A stretch of DNA of 64,000 nt from Paludisphaera mucosa (lineage in GTDB: Bacteria; Planctomycetota; Planctomycetia; Isosphaerales; Isosphaeraceae), in NCBI RefSeq assembly GCF_029589435.1, contig NZ_JARRAG010000002.1, positions 310,001 to 374,000 of the forward strand, in the 5' to 3' direction. Every line of letters begins with the position of its first letter. The stretch's first letter is position 1. A model generated the notes under the pieces. That model made no database searches and had not been told where the DNA came from. It saw only the letters and a program-made list of their open reading frames with translations. This document shows, piece by piece, positions 1 through 8,236 of the stretch. The position numbers were made by a program, and so were the translations under genes.

Positions 1-379
1 GGCACTCGCTGAACGTGTCGCCGGGGGCCGACCGGACCGCCTTGCCGTCGATGGCGATGTGTCGCAGGCCGGTGGCCTGACATACCGACCCCAACCACCC
101 GGCGACGCACGCCCCGAACTTCTTGGGGTCGAGCCGGGCGAAGAGGCGGTAGAAGGTGTCGTGGCTCGGGATGCCGTTGGGAAGGGCAAGGAACCGCCTC
201 AGCCATCCCTCCTTGGCCTTCCCGAACCGCTCGACCTCCTCCCACGAGTCGGCCCCGGCGATGACCACACACAGGGCGATGACCAGGATGTCGGTGAGGC
301 CGTGCCTCTTCGTCCGGTCGACCCGGGGGTCCGGCAACTCGGCGAAGTAACGAGCGAGCGATATCTCCGGACTCGGCAT
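1..379 (-). CDS. ISAs1-family transposase, N-terminal part (cut by window edge)
   Basis: Reading leftward from the ATG at 379-377, the protein begins with the small DDE_Tnp_1-associated domain. It shows the segment FAELPDPR followed by RHGLTDILVIALC and AGADSWEEVE, and later DTFYRLFARLDP and HIAIDGKAVR. The last motif carries the first catalytic Asp of the ISAs1 (H-repeat) DDE transposases. About 126 residues are visible and the rest lies outside the window. No terminal inverted repeat could be fixed in the 120 bases to the right of the start, so the element boundary is unknown. Family assignment is by motif recognition and is fairly sure; whether the full element is intact cannot be judged. 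Confidence 0.85.
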   Translation of the reverse strand, partial: MPSPEISLARYFAELPDPRVDRTKRHGLTDILVIALCVVIAGADSWEEVERFGKAKEGWLRRFLALPNGIPSHDTFYRLFARLDPKKFGACVAGWLGSVCQATGLRHIAIDGKAVRSAPGDTFSEC

Positions 380-556
380 GACGGGTCGTCCTCATCCCCC
401 GCCGGCTAGCACCTCGCCCGAGCGATCGACCGCCGCGGACGGGCCTCCTCCTGGTATGAGCCGGGCTCTTGCTCGGGGGCGTCACGACCGGCATGCTACA
501 CCACAACGTCCACCGTCGGAGGCCCGGCGAGGTGGCGGATTGGTCGGAGGTCAGGT

Positions 557-829
557 ATGCGGGTGACGCCGTTCCGAGAGCCGGCCCGGCTGCTCTTCCA
601 TCTCAATACGCACTCCCGAATCGTGCTGGAGCGATTCGAGGGTAATGGCATGGCCGACGGCGGGGAGTGGGACGTCCCAACCGAGTTGATTCCGGTGCGA
701 CTAAGGGCACTCGGCTCCCGTTTCGTGGTCGTCGGGCAATTCGTCGGCCCCGAGGATGGAGACACCGTGGACGAGCTTCGGGAGGCCCTGAAAACGCTCC
801 ATATCGAGGACATAGAAGCGGGGCGGTGA
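557..829 (+). CDS. Small hypothetical protein (90 aa)
   Basis: A 90-residue reading frame preceded by a good ribosome binding site (GGAGG six bases before the ATG). The product is acidic at its C-terminus (GPEDGDTVDELREAL, then HIEDIEAGR) and has a beta-rich middle (SRFVVVGQFVG). No signal peptide or membrane segment is visible and I do not recognise a family. Codon use has the usual strong GC3 bias of its neighbours, which together with the ribosome binding site supports a real gene. It stands alone, between the ISAs1 element and a gene-free 0.5-kb stretch. Confidence 0.5.
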   Translation: MRVTPFREPARLLFHLNTHSRIVLERFEGNGMADGGEWDVPTELIPVRLRALGSRFVVVGQFVGPEDGDTVDELREALKTLHIEDIEAGR

Positions 830-1362
830 TCCCACCTTATCTCACAGCGATAGAGATCACCCCCCTCTGCGGTCAAAACTTAAGATGCGTCAGCCCTGCG
901 GCGGGGTCTGACCGACGGATTCTCGACGTCCTCGCACGCCTCCGGCCCGGCGGCCGCGTCCTCTCTCTAGGAGACGGACGGCCGAGGGCCGGCTCGCATT
1001 TCCGGAGCATCGCCATTTGGGATCGCGCATTTCGGATCCACTGTCCATAATGGGGATCTCCTCGAAGTCTCACCCCTTGGCCTCGCGACGACAGGATCCG
1101 GCCCAGATTCAGGAGTGCGAAATGGACGAGCGAACCCAATTTCCGAGGCCGTCGAATCTGACTTAAGCCATTTAACATCAATGCAATGCGATCCTAACGC
1201 GTCGCAAAACCTGCGCAGTAACGAAGCCGATTTCGAACCCAACCGAAGCCGGGGGCGATCGTCGCGTCGCCTTGTCGGGGGATTGACGTCCGGGGCATAA
1301 TGATAGGATTCCCCACGAGTGAGCCCGCGCCCCACGCCCATCCGAGGCTTTGATCGACCACC
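830..1362. other. Gene-free stretch upstream of ygiQ
   Basis: About 530 bases without a convincing gene. The sequence is less GC-rich around 1140-1320 than the coding regions, as expected for a promoter region of the following gene. Only shadow frames run through it, and no repeat, tRNA or clear operator was seen. Confidence 0.5.
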
Positions 1363-3441
1363 ATGACGCCTGAGGCGATCGCCCCACCCCCCTGCTCTTC
1401 GCGGAACGAGGCGCCGACGCAACTGCCGGTGCTGCCGCTCGTCCCCATCACGCTGCCGCACCTGCCGGCCTCCCGCGCCGAGATGGACGCGCGGGGATGG
1501 GACGCCGTCGACGTGGTGTTCGTCACCGGCGACGCCTACGTCGACCACCCGGCCTTCGCGATGGGGATCCTGGGACGCGTTCTGGAGGCGGCCGGCTTCC
1601 GGGTGGCGATCCTCAGCCAGCCCGACTGGAAGAGCGCCGACGCCTGGCGGCAGTTCGGCCGGCCTCGCCTGTTCTTCGGCGTGAGCGCCGGGAACATGGA
1701 CAGCATGATCAACCACTACACGGCCAACAAGAAGGTCCGCAACGACGACGCCTACAGCCCCGGCGGCCGCATCAACCTCCGTCCCGACCGCGCCACGATC
1801 CCCTACTGCCACCGCGCCCGCGAGGCCTTCCCCGGCGTGCCGATCATCGCCGGAGGCGTCGAGGCCTCGCTCCGCCGGCTGGCGCACTACGACTACTGGA
1901 GCGACACGGTCAAGCGGTCGATCCTGCTGGACTCGAAGGCCGACCTGGTCGTCTTCGGCATGGGCGAGCAGCAGATCGTCGAGATCGCCCGGCGGCTGAA
2001 GGCCGGCGAGTCGGCGAAGGACCTCCGCGACATGCGCGGGGTCGCCTATGCGATGGGCGCCAGCGAGACCCCGCCGCAGGACGCCCTCGTCCTGCCGACC
2101 TACGACGACGTGAAGACCGACAAGCTCAGGTTCGTCGAGGCCACCAAGCGGATCCACCTGGAGACCAACCCGCTCAACGCCAAGCGGCTGGTGCAGTACC
2201 ACGACCGCCAGGCCGTCGTCGTCAACCCGCCCGCCCTGCCGATCAGCCAGGAGGACATGGACCGCGTCTACGGCCTCTCGTACACCCGCCGGCCGCACCC
2301 CATGTACAAGGGCGAGCGGATCCCGGCCTACGAGGTGGTCAAGGACTCGGTGACGATCATGCGGGGCTGCTTCGGCGGCTGCACCTTCTGCTCGATCACC
2401 GCCCACCAGGGCCGGATCATCCAGTCGCGGTCGCAGGAGTCGATCCTCGGCGAGCTGCGGCAGATGGGCCAAGACCCCAAGTTCTCGGGCGTCGTCTCCG
2501 ACATCGGCGGCCCGACCGCCAACATGTACGAGATGCGCTGCACCAAGCCCGAGGTCGAGGCCAAGTGCAAGCGGCTCTCGTGCGTCCACCCCAAGGTCTG
2601 CAAGCTCCTGGGGACCGACCACGGCCCGCTCATCGAGCTGATGAAGAAGAGCCGCGAGACGCCCGGCGTCAAGAAGGTCCACGTCGCCTCGGGCATCCGC
2701 ATGGACCTCGCCCAGAAGTCGCCCGAGTACCTGGAGGAGCTGGCGATGCACCACGTCGGCGGCCTCCTGAAGGTCGCCCCCGAGCACACCGACCCCAACG
2801 TGCTCAAGCTCATGAAGAAGCCCAACTCTGAAGACTACGAGGGCTTCGCCGAGGCCTTCCAGGAGGCCAGCCGCAAGGCCGGCAAGAAGCAGTTCCTGGT
2901 CCCCTACTACATCGCCTCGCACCCCGGCAGCGACCTGAACGCCATGATCGACCTGGCCGTCTTCCTCAAGCGCAACGGCTACCGCCCCGACCAGGTGCAG
3001 GACTTCATCCCCGCCCCCTTCGACATCGCCACCTGCATGTACTACACGGGCCTGGACCCGTTCACGGGCGAGGAAGTCTACGTCGCCCAGCACCTCCGCG
3101 ACCGCAAGCTCCAGCGCGCCTTGCTCCAGTACTTCCGCCCGGAGAACTACTTCGAGGTCCGCAAGGCCCTGCTGCAGGCCGGCCGGGCCGACCTGATCGG
3201 CGGCGGGTGCGACGCCCTCATCCCCGACCAGCCCCCGCGAGCCGCCGTGCAGGCCCGCCAGGCCGAAGCCCGCCGCAGCCTCGGCGAAGGCCGCTACGTC
3301 CACCAGGTCGACGCCGAGGGCCCGGCGAAGCCGCCGGCCGCCCCCCGGGCCCAGCCCGCTCCCGACACGAGGCCCGCCGCCAAGCCCGGCCCCGGCTATC
3401 GGCCTCACCGCCGCACCGCCCAGAAGCGCAAGCCGCGCTGA
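1363..3441 (+). CDS. ygiQ: YgiQ family radical SAM protein
   Basis: A 692-residue protein of the YgiQ family (UPF0313). These are radical S-adenosylmethionine enzymes of unknown reaction, with an N-terminal B12-binding-like domain and a [4Fe-4S] centre. The iron-sulfur cysteines are C336, C340 and C343 in the CFGGCTFC motif. The N-terminal part carries the family stretch [19 protein letters not shown] and the Gly-rich [12 protein letters not shown]. The last ~70 residues are a low-complexity Ala/Pro/Arg tail that varies in the family. The ATG at 1363 lies just upstream of the conserved start of the family; the ribosome binding site is weak, so a start a few codons downstream is possible. The next gene on the same strand begins 61 bases after the stop. 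Confidence 0.93.
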   Translation: MTPEAIAPPPCSSRNEAPTQLPVLPLVPITLPHLPASRAEMDARGWDAVDVVFVTGDAYVDHPAFAMGILGRVLEAAGFRVAILSQPDWKSADAWRQFGRPRLFFGVSAGNMDSMINHYTANKKVRNDDAYSPGGRINLRPDRATIPYCHRAREAFPGVPIIAGGVEASLRRLAHYDYWSDTVKRSILLDSKADLVVFGMGEQQIVEIARRLKAGESAKDLRDMRGVAYAMGASETPPQDALVLPTYDDVKTDKLRFVEATKRIHLETNPLNAKRLVQYHDRQAVVVNPPALPISQEDMDRVYGLSYTRRPHPMYKGERIPAYEVVKDSVTIMRGCFGGCTFCSITAHQGRIIQSRSQESILGELRQMGQDPKFSGVVSDIGGPTANMYEMRCTKPEVEAKCKRLSCVHPKVCKLLGTDHGPLIELMKKSRETPGVKKVHVASGIRMDLAQKSPEYLEELAMHHVGGLLKVAPEHTDPNVLKLMKKPNSEDYEGFAEAFQEASRKAGKKQFLVPYYIASHPGSDLNAMIDLAVFLKRNGYRPDQVQDFIPAPFDIATCMYYTGLDPFTGEEVYVAQHLRDRKLQRALLQYFRPENYFEVRKALLQAGRADLIGGGCDALIPDQPPRAAVQARQAEARRSLGEGRYVHQVDAEGPAKPPAAPRAQPAPDTRPAAKPGPGYRPHRRTAQKRKPR

Positions 3442-3502
3442 GGCACGTCAGCTCGAACAGGCCCGGATCCCGCGCCCCTTCCTTTCCGAGATCGTCCCGA
3501 CC

Positions 3503-4963
3503 ATGGCCCGCAAGTACGCCCACACCCCCCGTCGCGGCCCCTCGTCGACGGGCCCGAAGTCGTCCGGACCGAAACCGTCCGGCGCGAAGCCGAAGGGGGA
3601 ACGGCCCCGGCCCACGCCCCAGACCGCCCCGCGCGGCAAGTCGATGCCGGCGCTGGCGTCGTTGATCGCGACGCTGGCCCCGAAGGTCCTCCGCGACGTC
3701 CTGGACCGCGGCAAGCGGCTGGAATCGGCGATCGTCGACGCCCAGGGGGCCGACGCCAAGAAGCGCTCGACCCGGTCCGACCGCAAGCTCATCAACAAGT
3801 CGCTGGCGTCGCTCGTCCGCTGGTGGGGCTGGATCGAGCCCCTCAAGCTCGTGCAGGTCGAGGACCAGCTCTTGCTGGCCTGGCTGCTCGACTCGACCGA
3901 GCTGCCGGCCGTCCCCCGGATCTGGGCGAGCAAGACGGCCCGCGAGTATTCCCGGCTCTCCACCGGCGGCGACGCCCCCGGCTGGACGGCCCGCGCCGAG
4001 ACGCTGAAGCGGTTCGTGGCCGGCCGCGCCGTGACGGCCGACCCCTGGATGCTCTTCCCGGCCTGGCTCCGCGACGAGCTGCCCCTGCCCCCGGGCGAGG
4101 AGTCGGCCAAGGCCCGCCGCCTGACGTTCCTGCACGCCGTCCAGGCCCCGCCCTCGCTGTGGGTGGCCGTCCGCGGCCGGCCGCCGAAGGAGGTCTGGGA
4201 CGAGCTGGTCGAGGCCGGCCACGAGCCCTGGGTGCAGCGCCACATCGACTCGGCCGCCCGGCTCGAAGGCGACGTCGACCTGCGTCCGCTAGAGTCCTTC
4301 CAGGCCGGGGCCCTGGTCGCCCAGGACCTGGGGTCACAGGCCGTGGCCCACGTCTGCGACCCCGACCCCGGCGAGCGCTGGTGGGACCTGGGCGACGGCT
4401 CCAGCCTGCTCACCCTGGGCCTGGCCGACGCCATGAACGGCAAGGGGACGATCGTCTCGACGTTCGAGCACGAGCCGGCCCGCCGCGCCGCGGCCCTGCG
4501 GCTGCGCACCAGCCCGTTCCGCAACGTCGCCGCCAAGGCCTGGGACGGCCGCCGGCCGCCCGGCAAGCCGGGGACCTTCGACGGCGTCCTGGTCGCCCCC
4601 CCCAGCTCGGGCGTCGGCTCGTGGCGACGCCACCCCGAGGTCCGCTGGATCGTCAAGAAGGAGCAGCTCGCCGAGCTGGCCGCGCGTCAGAAGCAGCTCC
4701 TGGAGCTGGCCGCCACGGCCGTCCGGCCCGGCGGGACGCTCGTCTACACCGTCGGCACGGCCACGCTCCGCGAGACCCAGGGGCTCATCAACGAGTTCCT
4801 CCAGGAGCATCCCGAGTTCCGCCTCGACCCGTTCCCGCACCCCCTGGAAGAGACCCCGACGACGGGGATGGTCCAACTGTGGCCCCAGGTCCACGACTGC
4901 GAGTCCCGCTTCCTCGCCCGCCTGGTGCGGACCTCGAAGCCCGCCGCCGCCCCCGCTTCCTGA
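3503..4963 (+). CDS. RsmB/NOP-like methyltransferase lacking both family cysteines
   Basis: A 486-residue protein with a basic, Pro/Lys-rich leader (1-45), an NusB-like helical region (about 50-230) and a Rossmann methyltransferase domain of the RsmB/Nop2 family (about 255-480). The family places a catalytic Cys in motif VI and a second Cys for enzyme release in motif IV. Here motif IV reads APPSSGVGSWRRHPEVRW, with Ser368 in place of Cys. Motif VI reads VYTVGT, with Gly418 in place of Cys. The cofactor loop normally like DxCAGPGGK reads DLGDGSSLLT. Overall length and order fit 16S rRNA m5C967 methyltransferase, but the key residues are gone. It is probably a non-catalytic paralogue that may still bind RNA; this is inference. 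It follows ygiQ by 61 bases and may share its transcript. Confidence 0.8.
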   Translation: MARKYAHTPRRGPSSTGPKSSGPKPSGAKPKGERPRPTPQTAPRGKSMPALASLIATLAPKVLRDVLDRGKRLESAIVDAQGADAKKRSTRSDRKLINKSLASLVRWWGWIEPLKLVQVEDQLLLAWLLDSTELPAVPRIWASKTAREYSRLSTGGDAPGWTARAETLKRFVAGRAVTADPWMLFPAWLRDELPLPPGEESAKARRLTFLHAVQAPPSLWVAVRGRPPKEVWDELVEAGHEPWVQRHIDSAARLEGDVDLRPLESFQAGALVAQDLGSQAVAHVCDPDPGERWWDLGDGSSLLTLGLADAMNGKGTIVSTFEHEPARRAAALRLRTSPFRNVAAKAWDGRRPPGKPGTFDGVLVAPPSSGVGSWRRHPEVRWIVKKEQLAELAARQKQLLELAATAVRPGGTLVYTVGTATLRETQGLINEFLQEHPEFRLDPFPHPLEETPTTGMVQLWPQVHDCESRFLARLVRTSKPAAAPAS

Positions 4964-5023
4964 CCCGCGGGCTGGACGAACCGGCCCGCGGACCGTACCT
5001 TGGTGGAATCTTTGACAACCAGC

Positions 5024-5396
5024 GACCGGGTAGCTCAGTCGGTAGAGCAACGGACTTCAAGCGCGGCCTCGGCCGCGGAATAGGAGCCTCGCGCGGGAAG
5101 AAACCGAACCGCGCGAGTGGATGCCGCTATATGCTGGGACGCCCTGAGAGCCCCTCGCGCCACAACGCGGCCGGCGACGGCGAACGTGACGGCTCGAGAA
5201 GCGGGGGGATTGGGTCATCAGCAGGCAAGGAACCGGGGGATCCCCGGCTTCAGCCTCAGAGACTACACGCGGCACGCCTGCGACGGCGAAGAGATAGTCC
5301 AGACCATCAAGCCGATCCCCCCGGGGAACGGTGGTCGGTGAAAGCCGATGAGGTAGGTTAATCCGTTGGTCGTGGGTTCGAGCCCCACCCCGGTCA
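5024..5396 (+). tRNA. tRNA-Lys(UUU) interrupted by a group I intron
   Basis: A complete cloverleaf forms when about 300 internal bases are removed. The acceptor stem GACCGGG (5024-5030) pairs with CCCGGTC (5389-5395), with discriminator A5396. The D arm is GCTC/GAGC (5033-5048). The anticodon stem ACGGA (5050-5054) pairs with TCCGT (5362-5366). The variable loop is TGGTC and the T arm is GTGGG-TTCGAGC-CCCAC. Joining T5057 to T5358 gives the loop CTTTTAA and anticodon UUU. No CCA is encoded. The 3' part from 5361 is repeated at 38664, so this gene is the attachment site of the island to its right. The anticodon depends on the splice-site call, which follows the group I rule (exon ends in U, intron ends in G). 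Confidence 0.85.
5058..5357 (+). ncRNA. Group I self-splicing intron in the tRNA-Lys anticodon
   Basis: A 300-base insertion between anticodon positions 34 and 35. The diagnostic catalytic-core strings are present: AGACTACACGCGG (about 5259-5271) and GAAGAGATAGTCC (about 5288-5300). Their GACTA/TAGTC segments form P7. The upstream exon ends in U and the intron ends in G (G5357), as group I splicing requires. There is no open reading frame for a homing endonuclease. The small size and anticodon-loop position resemble the bacterial tRNA introns of the IC3 subgroup known from tRNA-Leu, tRNA-Ile and tRNA-Arg genes. Subgroup and exact ends should be confirmed by a covariance model. Confidence 0.85.
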
Positions 5397-5624
5397 CTCG
5401 CTCAAGTACCTGCTGAATCCGTACTTACGGATACCCGCCCAACCTGGGCGGTGCGGCCTGACTGATCCGTAAGCCGGTAATTACCGGATTCTGGAGGTCT
5501 CGTCGTGCCCACCGCCCGCGTCAGAACGCCCGCCTACCGCCATCACCGGCCGTCCGGCCAGGCCGTCGTCACCCTATCGGGCCGCGATTTCTACCTGGGA
5601 CGCCACGGCTCCCCCGAGAGCCGC
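5361..5624 (+). repeat. Proximal attachment-site repeat
   Basis: Left copy of the long direct repeat. The first 43 bases (anticodon stem, variable loop, T arm and acceptor of the tRNA, to 5403) are identical to 38664-38706. The remaining bases, including the ribosome binding site GGAGGT and first codons of the integrase, are about 90 percent identical by eye. The crossover is probably within or next to the anticodon-stem/T-arm segment. Confidence 0.85.
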
Positions 5625-6690
5625 GGCGAGTACGATCGGCTCGTGGCCGAATGGTTGTCCAGAGGCCGGAGGGTCCCCGGTCTCGGAGTCCCATCGGGGG
5701 ACGACCCCGCCGGTCGATCCGTCGCCGAGGTCATCCTCGCCTACATCCACTTCGCCGACGGCTACTAGACGAAGAATGGTTCGCCCGCCTCCGAAGTCCG
5801 GAACATCAAGCTCGCCCTCCGCCCGCTTCGATGGCTCTACGGCCCCAGCCGACTTCGGGCCGCTCGCGCTGAAGGCGGTCCGTCAGGCGACGATCGAGCT
5901 GGGGATCTGCCGCAAGGAGGTCAACAAGCGGATCCGCCACATCGTCCGCATGTTCCGGTGGGCGGTGGAGAACGAGCTGGTCGCGCCGACGGTCCACGCG
6001 GCGCTGAAGGCCGTCCGGGGGGGCTCTCCAGGGGGAGGGGACCGAGGCCCGGGAGTCCGCCCCGTGAGGCCCGTCCCCGACGCCGCGGTGGACGCCATAC
6101 GTCCATACGCCTCGCGCCAGGTGTGGGCGATGATCGAGCTCCAACGCTTGACCGGCATGCGGCCCGGCGAGGTTTGCCAGATTCGACCGTGCGACGTCGA
6201 TCGGGGCGAGCGTACCTGGACCTACACCCCGGACAGCCACAATACCGAGCATCACGGCAAGGTCCGGAGGATCTATTTCGGCCCCCGAGCCCGCGAGGTC
6301 CTCCTGCCCTGGCTGCTGCGAGACTCGACGGCGTTCCTGTTCTCTCCGGCCGAAGCGGTGGCCGAGCGGCTGGCCGCCATGCGGGCGCGCCGCAAGTCGC
6401 CCGTCCAGCCGTCGCAGCTCGATCGATCGAAGGCCGACCCGGCCCGCAGCCCGCGCGACCGTTATGACGTGTCCGCTTACAATCGAGCGATCGATTACGC
6501 CTGTCGCAAGGCCGGCCTGCCCAAATGGCACCCTCACCAACTCAGGCACAACGCGGCCACGCTGCTCCGGAAGGAGTTCGGCCTGGAGACGGCCAGGGCG
6601 GTCCTCGGTCACGGCTCCACCGCAGAGACCGAAATCTATGCCGAGATCGACCCGCACGAGGCCGTCGCCGCGATGGAACGAATCGGCTGA
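5505..6690 (+). pseudogene. Tyrosine recombinase (island integrase), interrupted by amber stop and frameshift
   Basis: The planctomycete-type integrase starts at the GTG/ATG region near 5505 after a GGAGGT site, with the N-terminal segment AYRHHRPSGQAVVTLSG. In that frame a TAG at 5766-5768 interrupts the protein after ILAYIHFADGY. Homologous sequence continues beyond it (KNGSPASEVRNIKLALRPLR), and then the frame shifts near 5850. The downstream frame (to 6690) holds the core-binding region and the complete catalytic domain: Arg in LTGMRPGE, HQLRH, LGH and the nucleophile Tyr in EIYAEID. The enzyme is therefore dead unless both lesions are bypassed. The amber codon is notable because a CUA-anticodon tRNA lies at 42770-42852. 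One lesion could be a sequencing error; two argue for decay. Confidence 0.85.
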
Positions 6691-6789
6691 CGGCGACACC
6701 CGGCCAGGCACGCCGTCGACCAGCGTGGGCGCCTGTCGATCATGTCGATTGACGCGGTCATCCCTGGGTGGCCATGGAGGGCCCCAGGG

Positions 6790-7091
6790 ATGACAGCCTG
6801 CTCGACCGACCTCCGCCAGCAAGTGGCGGCCTGCGACGCAGGCGACGCCACCCGCGAGCAGGTCGCCGCCCACTTCTCGGTGGGTCTCTCGCATGGATCC
6901 GCAAGCTGACCCGCCGGCGGCGCGAGACCGGCTCGATCGGCCCAGGCCTCGCGACGGCGGGCGGGCGCCGGCCTTCGACGCCGAGGCCGCCTCGCGGATC
7001 CACGAGGCGGTCCAGGCCGACGACGACGCCACGCTGCAGCAGTGGGCTCACGCCGCCGGCGTGGCGTGCCGCACCTCGGCCGTGCATCGGG
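6790..7091 (+). pseudogene. IS630-type transposase fragment (N-terminal helix-turn-helix part)
   Basis: Starts at the ATG at 6790 with STDLRQQVAACDAGDATREQVAAHFSV, a typical IS630 first helix-turn-helix cut here by a frameshift. It continues in other frames as WIRKLTRRRRETGSI and then FDAEAASRIHEAVQADDDATL and TSAVHRA. The catalytic DDE part is missing. An inverted repeat GTCATCCCTGG/CCAGGGATGAC (about 6759-6795) brackets the start and may be a hairpin from the old element end. Decayed debris next to the integrase. Confidence 0.75.
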
Positions 7092-7290
7092 CTGCAGGTG
7101 TCGGGCGTCGAGCCGACGAACAACGCGGCGGAGCGGATGTTGTTTCATGCGGTCTGCTGGAGGACGATCAGCTTCGGGACCGATTCGTCGAGTGGCTCGC
7201 GCTTCTTCGAACGCATCCTGACGACGATCGAATCCCGCCGCCAGTCCCGCGACCTGCTCGACTTCCTCGTTGAAGCCGCCTTCGCTCCTC
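7092..7290 (+). pseudogene. IS66-type transposase fragment (C-terminal)
   Basis: Joined directly to the IS630 debris, the frame beginning at 7092 reads VEPTNNAAERMLFHAV, WRTISFGTDSSSGSRF and ERILTTIE. This is the conserved C-terminal signature of IS66-family transposases (tnpC). Only about 65 residues remain. The abrupt join of two transposase families without spacer shows past recombination or deletion here. Confidence 0.8.
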
Positions 7291-7959
7291 CTACCCGGGG
7301 CGTGAACGGTCTCCCGGGCATGCTGCTGGTCTGCCTGACCTGCGATCTTCCGCCGGCCGCCTTCGTCCGTCTCGTTGGCCGGGGAGCGAAATCCGCCGCA
7401 CGCTCCCTCGATCCGCCGACCGGCAATACGGACCGGCCGCCGCGCGATTCGGCCCGCTCGGCGTTCGTCCTTCACGTCCCGGTGCAGGGTGACTGCCGCC
7501 GGCTGTGAGGCTGGGGGATCGCCAGGTCCCACGTAAGACCCCCCACCCACGCGCCAGGATGCCGACCGCCAGCGTGACGGCGACGACGAGCGTCACGGTG
7601 ACCGGGCCGAACCGCAGCAGGGTGCCACGCCCGGGAAGGGGATGTCGCATGATCCCCCGGAAGGCGACGTCCAGCAGCCCGAAGGCCAGGCACACGCCGG
7701 AGACGATCATGGCCGCGGTGATCATGACCATCGAACCGATGCTCTCCTCGTCTCCCATCGGCACCGCGAGCAAGGCGAGCAGCTCGAACAGGACGCCGAA
7801 CGCCAGCAGGAATCCACCCTGGAAGATCAGGAAATGGGACGCCAGGGCCGCCCCGGCGAGGATCGAGAGGCGGATGACGAGCCGGATGGTCCTGCTGGTC
7901 GTGGACTTGGCGACGACGGGATCGCCGGGCTCGACCCGATTGGCCGCCTCGGCGTCCAT
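7291..7959 (-). CDS. Membrane protein of unknown function, tail possibly replaced
   Basis: A 222-residue frame on the minus strand. Residues ~25-150 contain four strongly hydrophobic segments (starting IRLSILAGAAL, GFLLAFGVLF, SMVMITAAMIVSGVCLAFGLL and VTVTLVVAVTLAVGIL), so an integral membrane protein is likely. The first 24 residues are polar. After about residue 150 the sequence becomes Arg/Gly/Pro-rich and does not look like a folded domain. That part lies next to the IS66 remnant and may be non-native read-through. No family recognised. Confidence 0.5.
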   Translation of the reverse strand: MDAEAANRVEPGDPVVAKSTTSRTIRLVIRLSILAGAALASHFLIFQGGFLLAFGVLFELLALLAVPMGDEESIGSMVMITAAMIVSGVCLAFGLLDVAFRGIMRHPLPGRGTLLRFGPVTVTLVVAVTLAVGILARGWGVLRGTWRSPSLTAGGSHPAPGREGRTPSGPNRAAAGPYCRSADRGSVRRISLPGQRDGRRRPAEDRRSGRPAACPGDRSRPG

Positions 7960-8236
7960 GGTGCTTGTCTCAAAGAGCGTGGATTCGACGTCCCTCCTCT
8001 TGCATGGGGAAACCGGGCAGGATCGTGCCAGGAGACTGTGAAGTGCGACACTCGGATTGGACCGACAGGTAGCCGTCTTTAGGGTATGGGGCAGGGTCGG
8101 CGTGACGACGGCCGACCAGTTGAACCTCGACTTCCTGGATCGAAAACCGTGCGCGACTGGGGCCCTGTCACGCGGCAGCCCAGGCGGGATTTCCGATCGG
8201 GCTTGGCTGAGAAAGAGAATGCGCCGGTCTGGCGGA

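Noticed and set aside
967-3408. 813-residue minus-strand frame opposite ygiQ
   Set aside because: Its text is Leu/Ala/Gly/Val-rich without motifs, the typical antisense shadow of a GC-rich gene; ygiQ on the plus strand has clear family motifs.
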